A stretch of DNA of 35,754 nt from Lysobacterales bacterium (lineage in GTDB: Bacteria; Pseudomonadota; Gammaproteobacteria; Xanthomonadales; SZUA-38). The stretch covers positions 1-35,754 of the forward strand of contig JANQOZ010000097.1 in NCBI GenBank assembly GCA_028285525.1, read 5' to 3'. Of the stretch, positions 16,333 through 23,579 are shown one piece after another. The notes beneath the pieces are model-generated. The model saw only the letters and a program-made list of their open reading frames with translations, searched no databases and was not told where the DNA came from. Made by a program: the position numbers and the translations under genes. Position 1 is the stretch's first letter. Every line of letters begins with the position of its first letter.

Positions 16333-17127
16333 TCACCACATGCCGTCGGACTGCACCGCCAGCTCGGCGACCAGCCCTTCTTCGACCCACCCGGACATCA
16401 GCTCGATCGAGCGGGCCTGCGCATCGCCCGTGTCGTGCCAGCGCAGGAGCGTCTGATTGACGTCGCTGAACGGCGCGCCGGCTGAGACGCGTTCCAGCGC
16501 CGCCTGCTCGTCGGGCTCCACGGCTCGAAACCGGATGATCCGCTTGGCGTCTCGGTAAATCAACCAAGCGCTTGCAGCGCGGTTGGCCGGTGGCGGCTTT
16601 TGACCCTTCTCAACCGCTCGCCAGATCGTAACCGCCGGATAGTCAAAACGGGCGACCTGAACGCTTGGATGCAGGTGCAGGGTCAGCATCGACCACTGCT
16701 CGGCGGACAGGTCGGTCATTTCCTCCATCGTCACCCGCGGGCCCGAGGCCGCGTCTGCCGTTTGGAGCCTCAGGCGCTCGAAGCGAGCCAGCTCAGCGAG
16801 CTGCGGTGCGCGGCTGAAGTTGGGGTGCGTTTCAAGAAAGTCCGGCAGTGCGTCGCCGTAGTGTCGAAGCGAAGATTCGCGCGACTCGTGGTCCTGCAGG
16901 TATTCTCGGATCAGGCGCAGGAACACCTTGTCTTTCACGTAGCGCCTCAGCATCGCGTGCTCGACCGCCAGGGTATCGAGCAAATTTTTCAGATAGGCCT
17001 TGCGATACAGGTTGAGCTGAGCTGTCTGCGGGATCGGGCTCTCGTCCGAGAGGTAGCCCGCCAGCTGCTCCCGGTCCGAACCGATCAGGTCCCGGATAAA
17101 GGCCTGCTGTAGTTCCTGCAAACTCAT
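16333..17127 (-). CDS. DUF2063 protein (HvfC/BufC-like MNIO partner)
   Basis: A 264-residue protein. The N-terminal half matches DUF2063: LQQAFIRDLIG, NLYRKAYLKNLLDTLAVEHAML and LRHYGDALPDFLETHP. In characterised systems this domain presents a precursor peptide to a DUF692 oxidase. The C-terminal half (WSMLTLHLHPSVQ onward) fits the second domain of BufC/HvfC-like proteins. Its ATG overlaps the stop of the DUF692 gene (ATGA), so they are translationally coupled and probably form a complex. No precursor-peptide ORF is visible in the operon. Confidence 0.8.
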   Translation of the reverse strand: MSLQELQQAFIRDLIGSDREQLAGYLSDESPIPQTAQLNLYRKAYLKNLLDTLAVEHAMLRRYVKDKVFLRLIREYLQDHESRESSLRHYGDALPDFLETHPNFSRAPQLAELARFERLRLQTADAASGPRVTMEEMTDLSAEQWSMLTLHLHPSVQVARFDYPAVTIWRAVEKGQKPPPANRAASAWLIYRDAKRIIRFRAVEPDEQAALERVSAGAPFSDVNQTLLRWHDTGDAQARSIELMSGWVEEGLVAELAVQSDGMW

Positions 17128-17957
17128 GGTTTAGGCACCGGATGTCCCAGCCCTTTGCTGGCGCGGTTGCGTGCGCGGGTCAGCTCGTCGATCAGATCGC
17201 TGAAGGCAGGTGGAGCACCCTCTCGCTTCGCCACGGTGCTGACGGCACCGAAACGCCGAACGGCCGACTGGTAGAGTTCGTAAACCGGCTTCGGAATCGG
17301 CCGGGTTGGATTGCCGATCAGCAGGTCACCCTCGCGCGTGCAGCTCGACAGGTGGATTTGCTGAACCCGCCCCACGTTGAGCGCAGCGAGGTAGTCTTCC
17401 GGGTCGAAGCCATGGTTCTTCGCGTTGACCAGCACGGCCCCCAGATCGAGCAGAATTTTGCAGTCGGCGCGTTCGGCCACCGCGTTGAGAAAATCCCATT
17501 CCGCCAGCTCGAAGTCGCGGTAGACGACGTAGCTGCAGACGTTTTCGACCAGAATCTTTCGCCCGAGCAGCTCCTGCACCTGACCGATGCGCTCTACGAC
17601 GTGAGAAAGCGCCTCCTCGGTTCCCGGCAGAGGCAGCGGCAGATGGCTGTTGACCCCTGCCGCCCGGGAAAACGCCACCTGATCGGAGATCCACTGTGGC
17701 TTGATCTCGTCGGCCAGCGCCTTGAGCTGATTGAGGTAGCGATTGTCCAGCGGCTCCGTGCTTCCGATGGACAGGCCTGCGTCGCAGAGCGCCATCGGGT
17801 ATCGGTCCCGAAGCGCCAACATGTAATGACGCCGCTGACCACCGGGGGCCATAAATTTCCCGGCTTGGAGTTCGAACCAGTCCACCTCCGGGCGAGAATC
17901 GAGCACGTGCTGGCCGTGTTCAGCTCGAAGCCCCAGACCGAAACCGAGATATTTCAT
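17124..17957 (-). CDS. DUF692 (MNIO-like) protein lacking most metal ligands
   Basis: A 277-residue TIM-barrel protein of the DUF692 family, which includes the multinuclear iron oxidases MbnB, TglH and BufB that modify cysteines in RiPP precursors. The fold landmarks are clear: VDWFELQ, LSIGSTEPL, LPLPGTEEALSHV, ILVENVCSYV, LLDLGAVLVNAKNHGFD and QIHLSS. Compared with the consensus I know, most metal-binding positions are changed: Cys58 where ALHG has His, Gln93 where SDHL has His, Gly-Ala173-174 where VNN has Asn, Ser205 where LAGH has His, Gly215-Asn-Pro217 for IDTH, and no Glu near 243 for LIEWD. Glu138, Asp171, His182 and His202 remain. It is likely a non-catalytic or very divergent member. 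It is first in an operon with DUF2063 and SirB2 genes. Confidence 0.82.
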   Translation of the reverse strand: MKYLGFGLGLRAEHGQHVLDSRPEVDWFELQAGKFMAPGGQRRHYMLALRDRYPMALCDAGLSIGSTEPLDNRYLNQLKALADEIKPQWISDQVAFSRAAGVNSHLPLPLPGTEEALSHVVERIGQVQELLGRKILVENVCSYVVYRDFELAEWDFLNAVAERADCKILLDLGAVLVNAKNHGFDPEDYLAALNVGRVQQIHLSSCTREGDLLIGNPTRPIPKPVYELYQSAVRRFGAVSTVAKREGAPPAFSDLIDELTRARNRASKGLGHPVPKP

Positions 17958-18080
17958 GCGCTGAAGATATCATGGCAGCCAATGGTGCTAACACCCGGCC
18001 CGCTGACCGGCGGCATAGGACAGACGGCTGAGCCAGACCATGCTTCGAGCGGCAAGAAGTCAGTTCAGCGCAGCAATTGC

Positions 18081-18105
18081 GTAACAGATCCAGCCGCCTG
18101 GCGTC
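18081..18105 (+). promoter_or_regulatory. Candidate ECF-type promoter of the sigma operon
   Basis: GTAAC (18081-18085) and CGTC (18102-18105) are separated by 16 nt, the AAC / CGTC pattern and spacing of many ECF sigma promoters. It lies 28 nt before the sigma gene, suggesting autoregulation. Confidence 0.45.
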
Positions 18106-18133
18106 ATAACACTGAACGTTACGAGAGACCGCA

Positions 18134-18706
18134 ATGCAGGCCGTATCCGACGAACAATTAATCAGCTGGGTTGCCGACGGCGACAGCTCCTGCCTCGGCA
18201 CGCTGTTTGAGCGCCATCATCGGGGGATTTACCAGTTCTGCCTGCAGCTGACGCGGAATCCGGCGCTGGCAGAGGACCTGACCCAGGAGATCTTCATCCG
18301 GGTCCTGCGCAAAGCGGGCAGCTTTCGCGGCGAGGGCTGCTTCAAAGCCTGGCTCTACAACGTGGCGCGCAATCTGACGTTCGACGAGCTGAGGAAAAAC
18401 AAGCGCCGCGGTATCACCGTGCCCGAGGCCGACGCAGAAAACCTCGGCCACATGGTGGACGAACGAAGCGCGGAGCAAAGCGCCGGCGACAAGCAGCGGC
18501 TGGACCAGCTGGAAACCGCGCTGGCCCGCCTGCCCGAGGCAGCCCGGGAGGTCATCTGGCTGGGCCGCTTCGAATTTGAGGGCTACGACGAGCTGGCCCA
18601 GGCCCTGGGCTGCAAGCCCGGCGCAGCGCGGGTCCGCATGCACCGCGCCATGAATCAGCTCAACGACATTTTTAAGGCCATGGAGGTTAATCCCGCACAT
18701 GTCTGA
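18134..18706 (+). CDS. ECF-family RNA polymerase sigma factor
   Basis: A 190-residue sigma-70 factor with only regions 2 and 4. Region 2 covers about 20-92: AEDLTQEIFIRVLRK, SFRGEGCFKAWLYNVARN and LTFDELRKNKRR. Region 4 covers about 123-178, with the helix-turn-helix YDELAQALGCKPGAARVRMHRA. Its stop overlaps the next gene's ATG by 8 nt. The downstream genes are a membrane protein that is probably its anti-sigma factor and two exported DUF4097 proteins, so the unit probably answers to an envelope signal. Confidence 0.92.
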   Translation: MQAVSDEQLISWVADGDSSCLGTLFERHHRGIYQFCLQLTRNPALAEDLTQEIFIRVLRKAGSFRGEGCFKAWLYNVARNLTFDELRKNKRRGITVPEADAENLGHMVDERSAEQSAGDKQRLDQLETALARLPEAAREVIWLGRFEFEGYDELAQALGCKPGAARVRMHRAMNQLNDIFKAMEVNPAHV

Positions 18707-19406
18707 GGAAAAACACCGCGGCGTACCGTTCGACGGCGCGCCGGAAGAACAACAGCTCTGGGATCAGCTGTCCCAGCTGAACCGCGCGGAACCGGGCCCG
18801 GCCCTACGCAGCCGTTTCTATGAAGCGCTGAGCGAAGCCAGCCGGCCTACGCTGGCGCAAAGGCTGGTGTCCCGCTTCGGCAACGTCAGCCTCTGGCTGC
18901 CGGCGGTCGCCTGCATGGTGATCGGTCTGGGCCTTGGCCTGGCGCTGAATCCCTCATCTCAGGGCACAGGCTCAACGGACCAGCTGGTCGCGCTGCAGGA
19001 GCAGGTATCGGACCTGAACCGAAGGGTGCTGCTTGATCAGCTGGAGCAGGCGTCAACCAACGCGCGACTGCGCGGCGTGATCGCTGCCGGTGAGCTCGTG
19101 GCCGACGACCCGGACCTTGCCAGGGCGCTCTTGCGCCGCGCAAGCCAGGACCAGAGCGCTTCGGTGCGCAGCGCCGCCATTGACGCGCTGGGGCCGCAAA
19201 TCGCCCGCGCAGAAGTCGGCGACGAGCTGATGGGGCTGCTGGAGGGAGCCGAATCCCCGCTGGTGCAGCTCGCGCTCGTCGATCTGGTGCTGCGCCACGG
19301 AACCGCGCGGCAGGTCCGCCTCCTGCTGGACCTGGCCCGCGCGGAGCGCCTACACCCCGACCTGGTGCCCTATGTAACCAGCGCTGTTGAACCGACGGAG
19401 GCTTGA
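18699..19406 (+). CDS. Single-pass membrane protein with HEAT-like repeats, putative anti-sigma factor
   Basis: A 235-residue protein. Residues 1-60 are cytoplasmic, with LWDQLSQLNRAEPGPALRSRFYEAL resembling the start of zinc-free anti-sigma factors. A membrane helix covers about 64-84 (SLWLPAVACMVIGLGLGLAL). A short coiled-coil-like segment follows (LVALQEQVSDLNRRVLLDQLEQ), then HEAT-type helical repeats from about 120 to 225 on the periplasmic side. Position directly after the ECF gene with overlapping frames supports an anti-sigma role; the sequence alone does not prove it. The periplasmic HEAT domain may sense a partner protein. Confidence 0.65.
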   Translation: MSEEKHRGVPFDGAPEEQQLWDQLSQLNRAEPGPALRSRFYEALSEASRPTLAQRLVSRFGNVSLWLPAVACMVIGLGLGLALNPSSQGTGSTDQLVALQEQVSDLNRRVLLDQLEQASTNARLRGVIAAGELVADDPDLARALLRRASQDQSASVRSAAIDALGPQIARAEVGDELMGLLEGAESPLVQLALVDLVLRHGTARQVRLLLDLARAERLHPDLVPYVTSAVEPTEA

Positions 19407-19411
19407 TCCCC

Positions 19412-20236
19412 ATGAAAAACCTGACTCGTATGTTTCTAGGCGTATGGCTGCTCAGTGGCGGCCCCGCCGGCGCCGTCGAAAAGACTGACAGCTGGGACCA
19501 GGTCTTCCCGGTTTCGGGCAACGCACCGCGACTGGTGGTCCACAACGTGTGGGGCGACGTTCGTGTCAATGCCAGCGGGGCCGGAGAGATCCGCCTGGCG
19601 GTCGCGGAGCGGCGATGGGCTCCCACGCAGGCGCTGTTTGAGCGGTCGCTTGAGGTCCTTCCCCTGCTGCTGGAGGCTGACGACAACAGCGTCAGCCTAA
19701 TGCTGGGCGGCCAGGATCGCTGGCAGCGGTCGAACCCTTGCCGCGGATGCCGAGTCGACCTGGATATCGAGGTGTGGGTCCCAGCGGACGCAGAGATCGA
19801 GGTGCGCACCGTCAATGACGGGCAGGTCCGGGTCGACGGAGTTGAGGGCCTCGTCAGCGCCAGCAACGTCAACGGCCCGGTCTTTGTCAGCGGCGCCCGT
19901 GACTGCGGACGCGTGAAGTCCATCAACGGCCGGCTTGATCTGACCCTCACCAGGTCGCCAGGCCAGGCGTGTGAAGTCGAGACCATCAACGGGGACATCA
20001 CGATCGCGCTCCCAACCGGCAGCGGTATGGACCTGGCGGTGGACCTGTTCAACGGCAGCGTGCACAGCGAATTTGAGATTGAGCCGGTGGCGCTGGAGCC
20101 CTCGGTCAAGAAGACCCGGGACGGCAAGCGCGTTCGCTACAAGATCAACCAGGCAGGGGGGCTGCGCATCGGCGCGGGCGGACCTGTCTTTTCAGTCAAG
20201 TCGCTCAACGGCGACATCGCGATCAAAGAGATTTGA
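19412..20236 (+). CDS. Exported DUF4097 beta-solenoid protein, copy 1
   Basis: I choose ATG 19412 (GGAGG 10 nt upstream) over the TTG at 19403, giving 274 residues. A signal peptide (MFLGVWLLSGGPAGAV) leads to a DUF4097 domain built of short repeats with a VNG/ING core: VRTVNDGQVRVDGVEG, SASNVNGPVFV, VKSINGRLDL, VETINGDITI and VKSLNGDIAI. Two Cys pairs (CRGC and the Cys of ARDCGR and QACEV) may form disulfides. DUF4097 proteins often sit downstream of ECF sigma genes; their function is not settled. The next gene is a paralogue. Confidence 0.78.
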   Translation: MKNLTRMFLGVWLLSGGPAGAVEKTDSWDQVFPVSGNAPRLVVHNVWGDVRVNASGAGEIRLAVAERRWAPTQALFERSLEVLPLLLEADDNSVSLMLGGQDRWQRSNPCRGCRVDLDIEVWVPADAEIEVRTVNDGQVRVDGVEGLVSASNVNGPVFVSGARDCGRVKSINGRLDLTLTRSPGQACEVETINGDITIALPTGSGMDLAVDLFNGSVHSEFEIEPVALEPSVKKTRDGKRVRYKINQAGGLRIGAGGPVFSVKSLNGDIAIKEI

Positions 20237-20268
20237 CACGCGAACACCAACGATATGGGATTTGAGAA

Positions 20269-21129
20269 ATGGAGAGCACAGTGAATTCAACTAACCAGTA
20301 TTTGCCGCGTCGCAGCGGGTGGCCGGCAGCCTTCTACAGCATGCTGCTGACCCTGCCGCTGCTGATGGGAGGCCTCGCGCAGGCTCAGGATGTCGAAACG
20401 ATCAACATTCCACTCTCGCGACCGGGAGAACCCGTCTCAATCGATGTGAGCATTTTGTCCGCCCACATTGAGGTGATCGGCGAAGACCGCGAGGACGTCC
20501 AGTTTGACGTGTCGGTACTTTCAGGTCAGCGCAGCATCATCACCCCCAGCGGCGCCAAACCCATCAAGACCGGCGGCTATTCGCTGGAGGTGGAAGAGGA
20601 AGACAATCGGGTCTCGCTGAACTCCGACTGGCGGACCAACCGAGTCCGGGTGACGATCCACACGCCCCATGACGCAAACCTTGAGCTGTCTACCGTCAAC
20701 GATGGCGTGATCGAAGTATCGGACGTCAACGGCGAGTTCGAGCTGAGCAACGTCAACGGCCCGATCACGGCGACCAACGTCAGCGGCTCGGTCATTGCCG
20801 AATCAGTGAACGAAGACATTCGCATCGAGCTGACCGGACTGGAATCCGACCACGCGCTCTCGCTGACGTCGGTGAACGGGAACCTCACGGTTGCGTTGCC
20901 CGATGATGCCGGCGCGGAGTTTCATATCGATACCGCTCGCGGCAATATCTACTCCGACTTTGAGGTTGAGGTCCGGCCGACCAAGCCGATGGTGGACCGC
21001 TCGCGCAAAGGCCGCGGCGTCAAGGTGAAGGTGGGTACCGTCATCACCGCGCTGGTAAACGGCGGCGGCCCGGTGATCAAGACAAAAACGCTGAACGGCG
21101 ATATCCAGATCGCAAAATCCGCCGGCTGA
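20269..21129 (+). CDS. Exported DUF4097 beta-solenoid protein, copy 2
   Basis: A 286-residue paralogue of the preceding gene. A long n-region and hydrophobic core (YSMLLTLPLLMGGLAQAQ) form the signal peptide. The repeats are STVNDGVIEVSDVNG, LSNVNGPITATNVSG, TSVNGNLTVALPDD and KTLNGDIQI. It lacks the cysteines of copy 1. The next in-frame start candidate is GTG 20281. It lies 32 nt after copy 1 and is the last gene of the sigma operon, followed by a 13-bp hairpin. Confidence 0.78.
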   Translation: MESTVNSTNQYLPRRSGWPAAFYSMLLTLPLLMGGLAQAQDVETINIPLSRPGEPVSIDVSILSAHIEVIGEDREDVQFDVSVLSGQRSIITPSGAKPIKTGGYSLEVEEEDNRVSLNSDWRTNRVRVTIHTPHDANLELSTVNDGVIEVSDVNGEFELSNVNGPITATNVSGSVIAESVNEDIRIELTGLESDHALSLTSVNGNLTVALPDDAGAEFHIDTARGNIYSDFEVEVRPTKPMVDRSRKGRGVKVKVGTVITALVNGGGPVIKTKTLNGDIQIAKSAG

Positions 21130-21162
21130 CCTCTGTAGTTCGCTAGGACAACGCTTTAGGCC

Positions 21163-21194
21163 GCGGCGGCGATCGACGGAACGATCGCCGCCGC
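21163..21194. terminator. 13-bp hairpin between convergent operons
   Basis: GCGGCGGCGATCG (21163-21175), a 6-nt loop, and the exact complement CGATCGCCGCCGC (21182-21194). It lies between the end of the sigma operon and the end of the hydantoinase operon and could terminate both. No T run follows. Confidence 0.6.
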
Positions 21195-21233
21195 GCTGGT
21201 TCTAAACCGACAGCACGCCAACAGTCCCGAGAG

Positions 21234-22247
21234 CTAGCCTTCTTCAGCCACCTGCACCATCACCTTGCCGTGCTTCTTCCGCGGCGCCCGCAGGTACTCC
21301 CAGGCCTGCGGATACTCCGCCATCGGAAACACCCGATCGACGTTAGGTCGAATCGCGCCGGACTTCAGCGACTCGTAGACAAAATTCGTGCCCCTATCTT
21401 GCGAGTCCGCAGCCTGCACGTAGTGAAACAGCGAATAGGGTTTGAACGTGGCGTTGGCCTGATAGAGATCCATCATCGGCAGCTCGGGCAACTTTTCGTC
21501 GAGCGTGCCGTAGGTGAAGATCTGCGCGTCTTTTGCAAGCGCTTTGCTGTACTGGGCGATCATGCCTGCGCCCACCGAGTCGAAAACAGCATGCACGCCG
21601 ACACCGTTGGTGAACTCCTTGATCGCCTCTGGCAAGCCTTCGCCTAGCCCAAAATAGGTGTGGCTGGCGCCGCCGGCTCGGAGATAGTCGTCGTTGTAGT
21701 CATAGCGCGACGTGCCGATCATCGTGGCGCCTTTCATGCTGCCGATTTCCAGCGCCGCATAGCCGGCGGTACTGGTGGCGGCGGTCACAAGGATATTCAC
21801 GCCGGGGCCCGCTGCCGCCAGCTCAGCAATCGGGAAGTAGGCCGTCATGTACTGCATCCAGATGGAGCCTGCCTCGACGGCGGTTAAGCCTTCCGGCGCC
21901 GGCGTCAGGTAATGGGCATCGATGAGCATCGTGGTGCCGCTCGCGCCTTTCATGTCGTAGAAGTACGGCAGCGTGCAGTAGCGCGCGCCGGGCTCAATGC
22001 CCTCCACGCCCTCACCCACCGCGTCGACAATCCCGACGGCCTCGCAGCCTATCCGGGCCGGCAGCTCGCTGAAATTGAACGAATACCGACCTTGCATCAG
22101 ATCCATGTCGCCCCAGTTGAGCGCAAATGCCTCTACCCGCAGGCGCACCTCACCGGGACCCGGACTGGCCGGTTCGCATGGCCGAAGCTGAAGGCCGGCA
22201 ATTCCCGCGTATTCGCTGATGACCCATTCCTGGTGGTTCTTAGACAT
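21234..22247 (-). CDS. Zinc-binding-dehydrogenase-family (MDR) NADPH oxidoreductase
   Basis: A 337-residue medium-chain dehydrogenase/reductase of the quinone-oxidoreductase type. The GroES-like part includes LRVEAFALNWGDMDLMQGRY and LPARIGCEAVGIVDAVGEGV. The Rossmann part has the dinucleotide-binding turn LVTAATSTAGYAALEIG followed by ATMIGTSR. The structural-zinc cysteine cluster of alcohol dehydrogenases is absent, so it should be a zinc-free reductase. It is the last gene of the hydantoinase operon, 48 nt after the permease gene, and probably reduces or oxidises a breakdown product of the imported substrate. Confidence 0.82.
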   Translation of the reverse strand: MSKNHQEWVISEYAGIAGLQLRPCEPASPGPGEVRLRVEAFALNWGDMDLMQGRYSFNFSELPARIGCEAVGIVDAVGEGVEGIEPGARYCTLPYFYDMKGASGTTMLIDAHYLTPAPEGLTAVEAGSIWMQYMTAYFPIAELAAAGPGVNILVTAATSTAGYAALEIGSMKGATMIGTSRYDYNDDYLRAGGASHTYFGLGEGLPEAIKEFTNGVGVHAVFDSVGAGMIAQYSKALAKDAQIFTYGTLDEKLPELPMMDLYQANATFKPYSLFHYVQAADSQDRGTNFVYESLKSGAIRPNVDRVFPMAEYPQAWEYLRAPRKKHGKVMVQVAEEG

Positions 22248-22295
22248 GGTCCCGTCCTCCGTAAGGTGGAAAGCGCAGCGAGATCGTGCGCAGTT

Positions 22296-23579
22296 CTAGC
22301 TGGCGGGTTTGAGCTGAACCCGCGACGAAATGAAGGTCCCGCTCAGGTAGACCAACATGGAAACGACGATCGAATCGAGCGCCGGCGAAGCGGTGGGTGA
22401 AGGCCCGCCGGCGTAGGTGGAAGCACCGGCCGCAATGCCGGCGACCCACCCCAGCATGGGTGGAATTCGAAACAGGGGCAGCCGGCGGCGGGCATCCTCG
22501 CTGTGGTCAGAGCGAAACAGCAGCGCGTCGGACGCCAGGATGCCGACGATCGGCGGGATCGCGATGCTCAGCAGCACGAGGTAGTCGGTGAGGAAGGCTT
22601 CCACGTGCACAAGCGCCAGACCGGTACCGGCAACGCCGATCGCCAGCACCACCGGCGCAAAGCCCGAGCGCGGAAAAATGGTCGTAAAGGACAACGCCGC
22701 CGAATAGACGCAAAGCACGTTGGACGACCAGGCGGCCAGCCCTAGCAGCGCAAACGCCGGCACGCCAATCCCCAGTGACGCCATCACCTTAAAAAGGTCG
22801 CTTTCGCCGGCCGCAACGCTCGGGATCGCAGTGCACAGCAGCACCAGCGGAAAAGAAATCCCCAGCGCAAAAAAGGCGGAAACGAGCGCCGCCTTGCGGC
22901 TGGGCGCAAAGCGCGCATAGTCTGGCTGGATAGCCACGCCGGCGATGTAGCTGCCGATCACCGCGGAGACCGCGGTGGGCAGATTCATGTCCGAACCGCT
23001 GGGCAGCATCGACCCGCTGCTGAGCTCCTGCCGGGATAGCCATGCGGCCAGCAGCAGAAACGCAAACATCACGGGCACCAGCGCCAGGGCAAGCCGATCG
23101 AGTCCTTTGAAGCCGGCGATGGTAACGCCCACGATGAGTACTCCGCCCACGATGACCAGCGCACTGAAGGGCAGGCTGACGCCGAATACGCTTTCAGCCA
23201 GCCCTTGGGCAGCGATGGCGAAGATACTGGAGATCACCCCAAACCAGCCGACCAGCGACAGCGCGATGGCCAGACTTGCGGCCCGGCCACCGATTCGACC
23301 GAAGGCAAACTGTCCAAGCATATGGGCTGACAGACCCGACTTCTGCCCGGCCGCCCCGGTGGCGGCACCGAGGAGCCCCAGCACAAAGCAGCCAATGACA
23401 AACGCGATGGCGGCCTGTTTCAGACCGAGCGCCGAGCCGATCTGAGCGGCCATCAGAAAACCGGGAATGGAGATGGTGCCGCCGATCACCACCAGCGCAA
23501 TGTGCCACCCGCTGTAGGTGGCGTCGCGCGGTACCTGACTTAGGGTGAACTCACCGCTCTGGCCAGGCGCGCTGCTCAC
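22296..23579 (-). CDS. NCS1-family (CodB-like) permease
   Basis: A 427-residue protein with about twelve membrane segments. The start resembles cytosine/purine permeases of the NCS1 family: VPRDATYSGWHIALVVIGGTISIPGFLMAAQIGSALG. GYIAGVAIQPDYARFA-like sequence (IGSYIAGVAIQPDYARF) marks the central substrate/sodium region. It imports a small cyclic nitrogen compound, probably the substrate of the HyuA/HyuB pair encoded upstream. The start is GTG 23579 overlapping the stop of hyuB (GTGA). Confidence 0.85.
   Translation of the reverse strand: MSSAPGQSGEFTLSQVPRDATYSGWHIALVVIGGTISIPGFLMAAQIGSALGLKQAAIAFVIGCFVLGLLGAATGAAGQKSGLSAHMLGQFAFGRIGGRAASLAIALSLVGWFGVISSIFAIAAQGLAESVFGVSLPFSALVIVGGVLIVGVTIAGFKGLDRLALALVPVMFAFLLLAAWLSRQELSSGSMLPSGSDMNLPTAVSAVIGSYIAGVAIQPDYARFAPSRKAALVSAFFALGISFPLVLLCTAIPSVAAGESDLFKVMASLGIGVPAFALLGLAAWSSNVLCVYSAALSFTTIFPRSGFAPVVLAIGVAGTGLALVHVEAFLTDYLVLLSIAIPPIVGILASDALLFRSDHSEDARRRLPLFRIPPMLGWVAGIAAGASTYAGGPSPTASPALDSIVVSMLVYLSGTFISSRVQLKPAS

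Noticed and set aside
18886..20127. Minus-strand 413-codon frame
   Set aside because: It lies opposite the anti-sigma and DUF4097 genes, which have clear domains; its Ser/Arg/Pro-rich product is a GC-driven shadow.
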